From contig JAXMAB010000006.1 of assembly GCA_046350655.1 (NCBI GenBank), positions 434,001 through 498,000 on the forward strand: 64,000 nucleotides of DNA, given 5' to 3'. The stretch is from JAEUHO01 sp046350655. GTDB lineage: Bacteria > Planctomycetota > PLA2 > JAEUHO01. Below, in pieces: positions 48,304 to 58,700 of this stretch. The notes under the pieces are model-generated. The model saw only the letters and a program-made list of their open reading frames with translations, was not told the DNA's origin and did not search any database. The stretch's first letter is position 1. Each line of letters opens with the position of its first letter. A program made the translations under genes and the position numbers.

Positions 48304-48964
48304 CGCCGGCCCGTCGGCGGGCGGCGTCGGCTCGGGCGGCGGGGACCGCGCGGGCCGCGGGGCGGGACTCCGCGCGCGCCCAGGGCGGACGCCCGGCCGC
48401 GGGACCGCGAGGCCCGGGAGCCGGCGGCCGCCGGGCCTCGCGTACCGGGGGGGGCTCCGCCTATCTCCCGCTCGGGTCCTTCGCCCCGGTCGGTTCGGCG
48501 GCTCGGTACCGGCGCGACCTCGCGCGGCTGGCCGACGTCGTGGCGCGGCTCCGCGGCGGCCCCGTCGAGATCGAGGTGCAGGCGCTGTCGGACGCCGAGA
48601 TCCGGCGGGTGAACCGGCGGTTCCTCGGCCACGACTGGGCGACCGACGTCGTCTCGTTCCCGCTGTCGGCGCCGGACGCGCCCCGCCTGGTGGGGGCGCT
48701 GGCGGTCAGCCGGGACACGGCGTGCCGGGAGGCTGCGCGGCGAGGCCACTCCCCGTACGATGAGTGGATGCTGTACGTGGTCCACGGCACGCTGCACCTC
48801 CTCGGGCACGACGACCATGCCCCGCGCGCGCGGGCGCGGATGCGTCGGGCCGAGGCCGAGGTGCTGGCGGCGATCGGCCGCCCCCACGTGTTCGGGGAGG
48901 CCCCCGGTCGCCGGGGTGCCGCGACCCCGCGCAGCGCACGCACGACCCGCATCACGGAGGTCCG

Positions 48965-48968
<4 letters not shown>
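48300..48968 (+). CDS. ybeY: YbeY endoribonuclease with long N-terminal extension
   Basis: The frame from GTG 48300 (GTGA overlap with phoH) gives 222 residues, about 60 more than usual. The zinc motif HGTLHLLGHDDH is at 162-173, with IRRVNRRFLGHDWATDVVSFPL before it. YbeY processes the 16S rRNA 3' end and is involved in ribosome quality control. The first ~55 residues are Arg/Ala/Gly-rich and coincide with a REP inverted pair, so either the extension is translated or the real start is downstream (no ATG is available; a GTG near 48540 would cut the first strand). It overlaps the next gene by GTGA. Confidence 0.85.
48400..48448. repeat. REP inverted pair inside the ybeY 5' region
   Basis: The exact 17-mer CGGGACCGCGAGGCCCG and a reverse copy CCGGGCCTCGCGTACCGG are separated by 14 bp. 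The resulting hairpin sits between the GTG overlap start and the conserved part of ybeY. Confidence 0.7.
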
Positions 48969-50131
<1,163 letters not shown>

Positions 50132-50140
50132 CCTCCCGCG

Positions 50141-50509
50141 GTGCGCGTCGCGCTGGGCCACGTCGAGGTGCTCTCGCGCGACGTCGCGGCCGCGGAGCGG
50201 TTCTACGTGGACGGCCTGGGCTTCGAGGTCGCCGAGCGGCAGGGCCCGTCCTTCGTGTGGCTGCGCGCGGGCGCGGCGTCGCTGCTCCTGCGGCCCGGCA
50301 CGCCCGGGCCCCGCGCCGACGCGTACGCGACGAGCGGGGCGGCGATGGTCGTCTACACCGACGACCTGGCGGGCACGCTCGCGCGGCTCGCGGGCGCCGG
50401 CGTCACGCCGTGCGGCACCGACGGCGGGCCGGAGTGCCCGCTGGTGCGCGACCCGGACGGCAACTGGCTGCAGCTCGTCGACCCGCGCGCGCACGGCGCG
50501 GAGGGCTGA
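50141..50509 (+). CDS. VOC/glyoxalase-like domain protein
   Basis: 122 residues from GTG 50141, 9 bp after the kinase stop. One vicinal-oxygen-chelate domain: LGHVEVLSRDVAAAERFYVDGLGFEV, FVWLRAGAASLLLRPG, and the second half MVVYTDDLAGTLARLAGAGV, ending VRDPDGNWLQLVDP. Candidate metal ligands are His7, Glu9 and a late Gln. VOC proteins include glyoxalase I, dioxygenases and resistance proteins; the reaction cannot be assigned. It is probably the last gene of the uppS-to-kinase operon. Confidence 0.8.
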   Translation: MRVALGHVEVLSRDVAAAERFYVDGLGFEVAERQGPSFVWLRAGAASLLLRPGTPGPRADAYATSGAAMVVYTDDLAGTLARLAGAGVTPCGTDGGPECPLVRDPDGNWLQLVDPRAHGAEG

Positions 50510-50535
50510 CGGTCGCGCCGCGACCCGTGGGCGGG

Positions 50536-50551
50536 CGGGCCTCGCGTCCCG
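50536..50551 (-). repeat. REP-like 16-mer
   Basis: CGGGCCTCGCGTCCCG, exact reverse complement of the 16-mer, 27 bp after the VOC gene stop and followed by GGGAGGGGGCCGCG as at 60948. Confidence 0.7.
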
Positions 50552-50601
50552 GGGAGGGGGCCGCGGACGGGGAGCGACCGCGGGGTGCGGCGGCGCGCGG
50601 C

Positions 50602-50650
50602 ACGGTCGCAGGTACGACGGTCGCAGGTACGACGGTCGCGGGCGCGACGG
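50602..50650. repeat. 15-bp tandem repeat downstream of rpmB
   Basis: ACGGTCGCAGGTACG occurs twice perfectly, then as ACGGTCGCGGGCGCG and a partial unit, ending about 15 bp before the rpmB stop, between convergent genes. Confidence 0.7.
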
Positions 50651-50665
50651 ACGCGCGCGCGCGGG

Positions 50666-50935
50666 CTACTTGGCCGCGGCGGCCTCGGCCGGCTTCCAGG
50701 TCCGCTTCAGCGGCTTCGTGACGAGGCCGCGGGAGAGGAGCTTGGCCGTGACCTTGAGGCGGACCGGCTTGCCGTCGACGACGGCGCGGACGCGCTGCAC
50801 GTTCGGCTTGAACACGCGCAGGTTGTTGCCGGTGATCTTGCGGCCGACGCCGCCCTTCGCCTTCGCGAGACCGCGCCGGGTGTACTGCCGACCGCGAACC
50901 GTCTTCTTACCGCTGAGCGCACAGACCCGGGCCAT
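50666..50935 (-). CDS. rpmB: 50S ribosomal protein L28
   Basis: 89 residues. MARVCALSGKKTVRGRQYTRRGLAKAKGG is the L28 N-terminus (one Cys remains of the zinc-ribbon form), followed by VGRKITGNNLRVFKPNVQRVRAVVDGKPVRLKVTAK and a basic C-terminus. It is a component of the large ribosomal subunit near the E site. The gene is alone; rpmG is not adjacent. The ATG at 50935 is preceded by a GGAGG site. It diverges from the UvrD-like helicase gene. Confidence 0.95.
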   Translation of the reverse strand: MARVCALSGKKTVRGRQYTRRGLAKAKGGVGRKITGNNLRVFKPNVQRVRAVVDGKPVRLKVTAKLLSRGLVTKPLKRTWKPAEAAAAK

Positions 50936-51050
50936 GACGAAACCTCCGGCGGAACCAGGGCGAAGGGGGCAAGGGTAGGGGCAGTCGCCGCGGCTGCAAC
51001 TTCCCCGCCGACCGGCTCGGTTCGGGGGTGCAACGCCCGCCGAGGGGCTT

Positions 51051-51056
51051 TACAAT
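51051..51056 (+). promoter_or_regulatory. -10-like TACAAT before uvrD
   Basis: CTTTACAATCC, 10 bp before the ATG at 51067; one of the best -10 matches in the window, with a near-leaderless spacing. Confidence 0.45.
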
Positions 51057-51066
51057 CCGGGGCTCG

Positions 51067-53448
51067 ATGGCGCCTCCTCTTTACACCCCCGAAGGCGGTC
51101 CGCCGGCCGACGGCGACGGGGATGCCGGGGGGGCCCCCGGGTTCGGCGAGCGGGACCTGGTCGCCGGGCTGAACGCGGCGCAACGCGAGGCCGTGACCGC
51201 GCCGCCCGGGCCGCTGCTCGTCGTGGCGGGGGCGGGGACGGGCAAGACGCGCGTCCTGACGCGGCGCGTCGCGTGGAAGGTGCTGCGGGGCGCGGCGCCG
51301 CGCGCGGTGCTCGCGATCACGTTCACGAACAAGGCCGCCGACGTGCTGAAGGATCGGCTCGCGCACGTGCCCGGCGGGCGCAACGTGACGGCGGGGACGT
51401 TCCACGGCTACTGCGCGATGCTGCTGCGCCGGTACGCCGACCGGATCGGCGGGACGCGCGAGTTCACGATCCTCGACACGGACGACCAGACGCGGCTCCT
51501 GCGCGACCTGCTCGACGACCTCGGCGTCTCGACGACGACGCACCGGCCGGAGGCGTTCGCGTCGGCGATCTCGCACCGGAAGAACGGCTCCGCGGGGCGC
51601 GCGCCCGCGACCCTGCGCGACCCGTCGTTCGTGGCGAACTTCGACCGCGTCGTGAAGGCGTACGCCGCGCGGCTCAAGGCGTCGGGGCTGTACGACTTCG
51701 ACGACCTGCTCCTCGAGGCGGTGCGGCTGCTGACCGAGGTCGAGGACGTCCGCCTCGCGTGCCGCGACCGCTGGCGCCACGTGCTCGTCGACGAGTACCA
51801 GGACACCAACGCGACCCAGACCGCGCTCCTGAAGGCGCTGGTCGGGACCGACCCCGACCTCACGGTGGTGGGCGACCCGGACCAGAGCATCTACCGGTGG
51901 CGCGGGGCGTCGATCCGCAACATCCTGCAGTTCGGCGAGGACTTCCCCGGGGCCCGCGTCGTGAAGCTGGAGGAGAACTACCGCTCGACGCAGCGGATCG
52001 TCGGCGCCGCGGAGGCCGTGATCGCGAAGAACGCGGAGCGGTACGACAAGCGGCTGCGCACGACGAACGACCTCGGGGAGCCCGTGCTCGAGGTCCGCTC
52101 CCGCGACCCCGTCGAGGAGGGACAGCGCGTGGTGCGCCTCCTCTCGTCGTGGCGCGACGACGGGATCCCGTGGAACGAGATGGCGGTGTTCGTGCGGGTG
52201 AACCACGCGTCGCGCGCCGTCGAGATCGCGCTGCGCAACGCGGGCCTGCCCTACGCGGTGGTGTCGGGGGTCGAGTTCTTCCAGCGGCGCGAGGTGAAGG
52301 ACGTGCTCGCCTGGGCGCGGCTCGTCACGAACCCGCGCGACGAGGCGGCGTTCGCCCGCGCCGTCCAGGCCCCGCGGCGCGGCATCGGCGCGACGACCAT
52401 GACGCGGCTGCGGGCCGCGGCGACGGCGCGCGGGGTGAGCGTGCCCGAGGCGGCGATGGGCAAGGTCGAGGGCGTGAGCAAGAAGGCCCGGGCGTCGCTC
52501 GACGCGTTCTTCGAGGTGCTGCTGCGGCTGCGGGCGCGGCCGCGCGCGCCCGTCGGGCCGTTGTTCCAGGCGATCGTGACCGACTCGGGGTACCGGCGCG
52601 AGCTGTCGCTCCTCGAGGACGAGGTCGAGCGGTCGCGCATCGAGAACGTCGACGAGCTGGTCGCGGCGGCGCACGAGGCCGACCGCCTCGACCCCACGAC
52701 GACGCTCGAGGCGTTCCTCGAGCGGACCGCGCTCGTCGCGGAGCAGGACGGCCTCGACGCGGGGGCGCCCCGCGTCAGCCTGATGACCGTGCACGCGGCG
52801 AAGGGCCTCGAGTTCGACGGCGTGGTCGTCGTCGGCGCGGAGGAGGGCTGGTTCCCGCACGCGCGCAGCGCCGACCGCGCGGAGGAGGTCGAGGAGGAAC
52901 GCCGCCTCTTCTACGTCGCGATGACGCGCGCCCGTCGGCGGCTGGCGCTCACGCACGCGCAGCAGCGCGAGTCGTGGAACGGGCTCGAGCGCCGGCTCCC
53001 GAGCCGGTTCCTCCTCGACGTCCCCGACGAGCTCGTCACCGTGCGCGACCCGACGGGCACGTACGCGCGGGGCCGCGCGCGGGCCGAGGTGGCGGCGACG
53101 GCGAAGGCGCGGCCCTTCGGCCGCGGCGGCCTGCGCGGCCGCGCCGGCGAGGACGCCGCCGAGGACGCCGTCGACGAGGCGCCCGACGACCTGCCGGTCG
53201 TGACCCGGCCGGCGGAGGCCGACGAGGACGCCGGGCCCGTCGTCGCGCGCGGCGAGGCCGCGGGCGTCCGCGTCGGCGAGCGCGTCGCGCACCCGTACTT
53301 CGGCCACGGCGAGGTCGTCGCGGCGACGGGCTCGGGCCCGTCGTCGCGCGTCACCGTCGCGTTCGACGAGGCGGGCACCCGGACCATGCTGTGGACGCTC
53401 GCGAACCTGACCCGGCTGCCGCCCGCGGGCGGCGGAGGAGCCCCATGA
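51067..53448 (+). CDS. uvrD: UvrD/PcrA-type superfamily 1 DNA helicase
   Basis: 793 residues (usual 720-760). The Q motif LNAAQREAVTAPPGPL, Walker A AGAGTGKTRVLTRR (54-67), FTNKAADVLKDRL, FHGYCAMLLRRYADRIG, motif II LVDEYQDTNATQ, GDPDQSIYRWRGA, LEENYRST, LMTVHAAKGLEFD and YVAMTRARRRLALTHA are all present. It unwinds DNA 3'-5' in repair and replication. The C-terminal PcrA/UvrD Tudor-like tail is clear: VRVGERVAHPYFGHGEVVAATG. The ATG at 51067 follows the TACAAT box closely. Its stop overlaps the next start (ATGA). Confidence 0.96.
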   Translation: MAPPLYTPEGGPPADGDGDAGGAPGFGERDLVAGLNAAQREAVTAPPGPLLVVAGAGTGKTRVLTRRVAWKVLRGAAPRAVLAITFTNKAADVLKDRLAHVPGGRNVTAGTFHGYCAMLLRRYADRIGGTREFTILDTDDQTRLLRDLLDDLGVSTTTHRPEAFASAISHRKNGSAGRAPATLRDPSFVANFDRVVKAYAARLKASGLYDFDDLLLEAVRLLTEVEDVRLACRDRWRHVLVDEYQDTNATQTALLKALVGTDPDLTVVGDPDQSIYRWRGASIRNILQFGEDFPGARVVKLEENYRSTQRIVGAAEAVIAKNAERYDKRLRTTNDLGEPVLEVRSRDPVEEGQRVVRLLSSWRDDGIPWNEMAVFVRVNHASRAVEIALRNAGLPYAVVSGVEFFQRREVKDVLAWARLVTNPRDEAAFARAVQAPRRGIGATTMTRLRAAATARGVSVPEAAMGKVEGVSKKARASLDAFFEVLLRLRARPRAPVGPLFQAIVTDSGYRRELSLLEDEVERSRIENVDELVAAAHEADRLDPTTTLEAFLERTALVAEQDGLDAGAPRVSLMTVHAAKGLEFDGVVVVGAEEGWFPHARSADRAEEVEEERRLFYVAMTRARRRLALTHAQQRESWNGLERRLPSRFLLDVPDELVTVRDPTGTYARGRARAEVAATAKARPFGRGGLRGRAGEDAAEDAVDEAPDDLPVVTRPAEADEDAGPVVARGEAAGVRVGERVAHPYFGHGEVVAATGSGPSSRVTVAFDEAGTRTMLWTLANLTRLPPAGGGGAP

Positions 53449-55508
53449 CCGCCGTGCTCGTGCTCGAGAGCCCCGAGGGGACCCGACGCTTCCCGCTCAC
53501 CGGCGAGTCCGCGACGCTGGGGCGCTCCGCCGACGTCGCGGTCCGGATCGACGACCGCAGCCTGTCCGCGAGCCACTGCCGGTTCGACGCGGTGCCCGGC
53601 GGCTGGAAGATCGTCGACCTCGCGTCGCGCAACGGGACGTTCGTCAACGACGTGCTCGTCGCGCAGAAGCGCCTCGAGGACGGCGACCGCGTGCGCGTCG
53701 GCCGCGTGCTGCTGCGGTTCCTCGTCGAGGAGGGGCCCGGCGAGGACGACGTCGGGCTCGACGCGCTGGTGGACCGGCTGCACCGCCGGGGCGGCGCGGC
53801 GGCGGTCCGCCAGGCCGCGAAGGCGTTCGCCGACGCGGCGGAGCGGCGCGGGCTGCCCGGGCTGCTCGCGGGCGCCGAGGAGGTCGCGGCCAGCGCGCGG
53901 CTGCAGGCCGTCGTCGCGGCCCTCGTGAACGAGCGCAGCGAGCGGGTGATCTTCGACCAGATCGTGGACGCGCTCATCGACCTCACGGGGGCCGAGCGCG
54001 GCTTCATCCTGCTCGAGGACGAGGGCGGCGGCACCGAGCGCCGCGTCGTCGCGGCCCGCAACTTCGACCGCGAGGCGGTGCGCGACGCGCTCGCCAAGGT
54101 CAGCAAGACCGTCGAGCGCCGCGCGTTCGAGACCGGCGACCCGGTCATCGTGACGGACGCGTCGGAGGACGCGCGCTTCTCGGGGACCGAGAGCGTGGTC
54201 GCCATGCGGCTGCGCTCGATCCTGTGCGTGCCCGTGCGCGGCCGCGAGAGCCCGATCGGCACGATCTACCTCGACAACCGGTTCGAGCGCGCCGTCTTCG
54301 AGGAGCGGCACCTGCCGCTGATCCGCGCGTTCAGCGACCAGGCGGCCCTCGCCGTCGAGAACGCCCGCCTCCACGAGGAGAACGGCCGGCGGCTCCAGGA
54401 GCTCGAGAAGGCGAAGGCCGAGGTCGAGGAGCTCAACCGCATCCTGTCGGAGCGCATCGCGAAGCAGTCCGTCGAGCTGCAGGAGGTGAAGGAGCACGTG
54501 CTGCGCGAGCGGGCCGAGGCGCCGCTCAAGTACTCGTACGCCAACATCGTCGGGCAGTCGCGCCGGATGCTCGACCTCTTCCACCTCCTCGACAAGGTCA
54601 CGGACAGCGAGGTGCCCGTCCTGATCCAGGGCGAGAGCGGCACGGGCAAGGAGCTCGTCGCCCGGGCGATCCACTTCAACGGCCCGCGCAAGGAGCGGCC
54701 CTTCGTCAGCGAGAACTGCGCCGCGATCCCGGAGTCGCTGCTCGAGAGCGAGCTCTTCGGCTACTCGCGCGGCGCGTTCACGGGCGCCCACGCCGACAAG
54801 AAGGGCCTCTTCGAGATGGCGGCGGGCGGCACGATCTTCCTCGACGAGATCGGGGACATGCCGCTCGAGATGCAGAAGAAGCTGCTCCGCGTCCTCCAGG
54901 AGAAGGAGGTCCGCCCCGTCGGCGGCAAGCGCTCGATCCAGGTGGACGTGCGCGTGCTCTCGGCGAGCAACCAGGACCTCCGCAAGGCCGTCGCCGACGG
55001 CCGGTTCCGCGAAGACCTCTTCTACCGGCTCAACGTGATCACGGTCGAGCTGCCGCCGCTCCGCGAGCGCATCGAGGACATCCCGCTGCTCGTCGAGCGG
55101 TTCCTCGACGACATCGCGGCGTCCACGGGGTCGGCGCGCAAGTCGATCACGGACGAGGCCATGGCCTCGCTCCAGCGGCACGGCTGGCCGGGCAACGTCC
55201 GCGAGCTCAAGAACGAGATCCAGCGGGCCCACGCCCTGTCGGACCGGGTGATCCTGCCCATGGTCCTGTCGGACCCGATCCGCAAGGCGGTGCCGGCGAC
55301 GGTGCCCGTCACCGACCTGGGCACCAAGTCGCTGAAGGAGATGGTCCGGGAGGTCTCGGACGACCTCGAGCGCCGGGCGATCGTCGAGGCGCTCCGCCGC
55401 AGCCGGAACCGTAAGGCGCAGGCCGCCCGGCTCCTCGGCGTCAGCCGCCCGACCCTCGACGCCAAGCTCGAGGCCCTCGGCATCGTCGTGGAGCGCGGCG
55501 AAGACTGA
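53445..55508 (+). CDS. sigma54-dependent activator with FHA and GAF domains
   Basis: 687 residues. An N-terminal FHA domain (1-95: ATLGRSADVAVRIDDRSLSASHCRF, DLASRNGTFVN) binds phospho-Thr. A GAF domain follows (about 160-305), then a coiled coil (308-360), and the AAA+ domain with Walker A GESGTGKE (396-403), GYSRGAFTGA (439-448, the sigma54-contacting loop), GGTIFLDEIGDM and an arginine-finger region. A C-terminal Fis-type HTH (RNRKAQAARLLGVSRPTLDAKLEALGI) binds an upstream activator site. It probably converts Ser/Thr-kinase signals into sigma54 transcription. A terminator-like hairpin follows. Confidence 0.95.
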   Translation: MTAVLVLESPEGTRRFPLTGESATLGRSADVAVRIDDRSLSASHCRFDAVPGGWKIVDLASRNGTFVNDVLVAQKRLEDGDRVRVGRVLLRFLVEEGPGEDDVGLDALVDRLHRRGGAAAVRQAAKAFADAAERRGLPGLLAGAEEVAASARLQAVVAALVNERSERVIFDQIVDALIDLTGAERGFILLEDEGGGTERRVVAARNFDREAVRDALAKVSKTVERRAFETGDPVIVTDASEDARFSGTESVVAMRLRSILCVPVRGRESPIGTIYLDNRFERAVFEERHLPLIRAFSDQAALAVENARLHEENGRRLQELEKAKAEVEELNRILSERIAKQSVELQEVKEHVLRERAEAPLKYSYANIVGQSRRMLDLFHLLDKVTDSEVPVLIQGESGTGKELVARAIHFNGPRKERPFVSENCAAIPESLLESELFGYSRGAFTGAHADKKGLFEMAAGGTIFLDEIGDMPLEMQKKLLRVLQEKEVRPVGGKRSIQVDVRVLSASNQDLRKAVADGRFREDLFYRLNVITVELPPLRERIEDIPLLVERFLDDIAASTGSARKSITDEAMASLQRHGWPGNVRELKNEIQRAHALSDRVILPMVLSDPIRKAVPATVPVTDLGTKSLKEMVREVSDDLERRAIVEALRRSRNRKAQAARLLGVSRPTLDAKLEALGIVVERGED

Positions 55509-55533
55509 CCGCCGCCGCCGGACCGAGCGGCGG

Positions 55534-55555
55534 CGACCCCGTCGTCTCGGGGTCG
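55534..55555 (+). terminator. hairpin after the sigma54 activator gene
   Basis: CGACCCCG TCGTCT CGGGGTCG: an 8-bp perfect stem with a 6-base loop, 25 bp after the stop at 55508. Confidence 0.5.
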
Positions 55556-55605
55556 ATGGCGGAATCGGTGCGCCGGACGACGTTACGCTTTACGCGCGCA
55601 CGGGG

Positions 55606-55649
55606 GAGCCCGCCGCGCGGCGGGTTCGCGACGGATGGAAGTTGTTTGA
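55606..55649 (+). other. leader hairpin and mini-ORF upstream of the FHA-CAP gene
   Basis: A hairpin GAGCCCGCCGC/GCGGCGGGTTC (one G-T pair) at 55606-55627 is followed by an unusually A/T-rich patch with a 4-codon frame ATG GAA GTT GTT TGA at 55635-55649 and an AAGGAG 4 bp later. It could be a leader, a terminator plus promoter, or chance. Confidence 0.3.
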
Positions 55650-55749
55650 ATACAAGGAGTTAGGGGCGCCGGGCGGCGGACGGGCGCGGGGGGGGCACGG
55701 CCCGCGGTTTGAGATGGGGGTGGGTGGGAACCGTCCCGAGGTGGGTGCC

Positions 55750-58700
55750 ATGGCTGAATTGCGCGTCCGCGTCCCCGGCGAGTCCGAACGGACCGTCCCG
55801 CTGTCGAACCGCCCGCTGATCGTCGGCCGGGCCGACGACTGCGACGTCCAGATCGCCGACAAGCGCGCGTCGAAGCACCACCTCCGCCTCGACCCCGTCG
55901 ACCCGACCGACGGCGCCCCCCGCGTCTGGGTCGTCACCGACCTGCAGTCCTCGAACGGGACGATCGTGGGGGACGGCAAGGCCCTGCGCCGCGCGCTCCA
56001 CCCGGGGGACGTCGTCCGGGTCGGCGACGTCGCCCTCGAGTTCGTCGACGCGGCCCCGGCCGCCGCGCCGGTCCTCGGGGCGCCGCCCGCCGTCGTCCTC
56101 TCCGGCGCGCTCGTCGAGGAGGCGACCGTCGTCCCGAACGCCCCGGTCGAGGTCGTGGCGCCGCCCCCGGACGAGCCCGCCCCCGAGGCCCGCGACGTCG
56201 TCGCCTCCGCCGACGCCCTCCGCGCGTCCCTCGCCGGCCGCCGCGCCGTCGTCCGGGGCTCCGTCGTCCTCGCGGTCGCCGTCCTGGCCCTCGTCGCCGT
56301 CGAGGTCCTCGTCGCGAAGGTCGCCGACGGCCGCGCCGCCCGCCGCGCCGAGTCGGACGCGTACGAGACCCTCCTCGCGACTCACGACGAGCCCTGGGAG
56401 CGCTGGGGGCCCCGCTTCGCCGAGTTCGAGTCCTCCTACCCCGCCTCCCGCCACCTCGACGACCTCCGCGCCGTCGCCGAGGCCAAGCAGGCCTCCGGCA
56501 AGCGGCTCCGCGAGGCCGAGGAGGAGCTGCTCGCCATCCACCGCAACGCCGTGGGCCGCAGCGAGAGCGAGATCCTCGGCCGCCTCCTTGAGCTGAAGCA
56601 GCGCGTCGGCGACGGCACCCCCCTCGACCGCAGCCTCCGCGTCGCGATCGACGGCGCCACCCTCCGCCGCGCCGAGGCCGTCGCCCGCGAGTGGAGCGCC
56701 GCCGAGGCCGAGGCCGACCGCGCGCTCGCCCGTGGCGACGCCTCCACCGCCCTCCGCCGGCTCGCCGCCTTCCAGGCCGCGCACCCGGCCCTCACCTCCG
56801 CCGAGGCCGAGAAGTTCGCGACCAAGCGCACGGCGGTCCTCGTCGCGGCCAACGGCCTCGCGACCGCGGCGATCGAGTCCGCCGCCAAGACCTCCGACGG
56901 CGACGCCCAGCGCACCGTCCTCCTCGCCGCGCTCAACGGCCTCGCCGGCACCCCCGAGGCCGAGCGGCTCCGCGGCGCGCTCCTCGCGGCCGCCAAGGGC
57001 GCGCCCCCGACGCTCCCGCCGACGCCGGGCCCGGTCCCCGCGCCGGGGACGCAAGGCCCGCCCCGCCCCGTGCCCACCGCCCCGACGGTCCCGACGCCCG
57101 CCGCGCCGCCCGAGCCCGCCCTCTCGACGCCCGCGCTCGCCGCGCTCGCGCAGAAGGCCGCCGACGCCGAGACCGCCGCCCGCGAGCGCCGCTTCGCCGA
57201 CGCCGCGGCCGCCTACCGCGCCCTCGCGGACGCCCCCGACGCCCCCGCGCGCCGCAAGGCCGAGTGGGCCACGCGCGCCGACGACCTCGGCCGCGTGCAG
57301 AAGCTCGTCGACGAGCTCGCCGCCGCCGCGACCGCGGGCCCGCCGCCGCGCGTGAAGCTCGACGGCGGCGTCTTCGAGGTGCTCTCCGCCGACGCCACCG
57401 GCGTGCGCCTGCGCCGCGGCGAGAAGGAGACGCCCCTCGGCTGGGCCGCGCTCCCGCCCGCCGACGTCCTCGCGCTGCTCGCGAACGGCAAGGAGTCGCC
57501 CGACCGCCACCTCGCGCTCGCCCTCGTCGCGGCCGAGCTGGCCGACCGCCCGTCCGCGGTGAAGCACCTCCTCCCCCTGGTCGACCTGCCCTCGCACCGC
57601 GACCTGGCCTTCCGCGTCATGGCGCAGCGCATCGACGGCCGCACGTCGGTCCCCGACGGCGGCTACTTCGCGCTCGACGGCGACCTCCTCGACCGCGGCG
57701 AGTTCGGCCGGCGCTCCGAGGCCAAGCACCTCGCGTCGATCCGCGAGGAGGCCGGCCGCCTCGTGGACCAGGTCGCGAAGGACCCCGCCTTCAAGGCCCT
57801 CGAGAAGCTCCGCGCCCGCCGCGACGAGCTCGACCGCCGCCGGGCCCACGCGCTCCTCGCGATCTTCAACGAGACGCACTGGCCCTACCCGCACAACGAC
57901 CCGGCGACGGCGCGGGCCTACGACCTCGTCACCGAGGAGGTCATGCGCCGCTGGCGCTCCGTGCAGGAGGTCTGGAACGAGTCGCTGAAGGTGCCCGCCC
58001 CGAAGGGCGAGGTCGTCGAGAAGGCCGTCGCCCGCCACGCCGCGATCGTCGCGGAGTTGCAGTCGAAGGGCCTCGACACCGCCACGCTCACCGCGGCGAT
58101 GGACCCCTACGGCCTCTACGTCGGCGCCGGCGTCCTCACGATCCGCAGCTACTTCCGCACCGCGGAGGAGCGCGACCTCCTCGCCTACAACCGGTGGGTG
58201 ATGGAGGTCTACAACCCGAGCCGCCTCGCGGTCGCCACCGACGCCGAGCGCGAGCAGATCCGGATCACCAACGAGTACCGGACCATGATGGGCTGGGCCT
58301 TCCGGGTCCAGCCGGGCCCCGACGCCTACGCGTCCATCGAGCCGAAGACCCTCGACGCGATCCTCGGCAAGGCGGTCGAGACCGCCCGCCAGCCGCTGCG
58401 GGCCGTCCGCATCGACGACCGCCTCGTCGCGAGCGCCCGGGCCCACAGCCGCGACATGGCGACCCGCGGCTACTTCGCCCACGAGGCCCCGGCCAACCCC
58501 GCGACCGGCGAGCCGGCCACCTCGCCGTTCGACCGGATGCAGAAGGCCGGCTACATGGGCGGCGGGATGTCCGAGAACATCGCCGGTGCCGGCGGCCCCA
58601 TGGACGCGCACCTGATGTGGCTGCGCTCGAGCGGCCACCACCGCAACATCGTCTCGGACTGGGCCGACATGGGCGTCGGCTTCGCCGGCCCCTGGACGCA

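Noticed and set aside
55660..58641. Nearly 1000-codon antisense frame under the FHA-CAP gene
   Set aside because: Gly/Leu/Val/Arg low-complexity shadow; the plus strand has FHA and CAP motifs.
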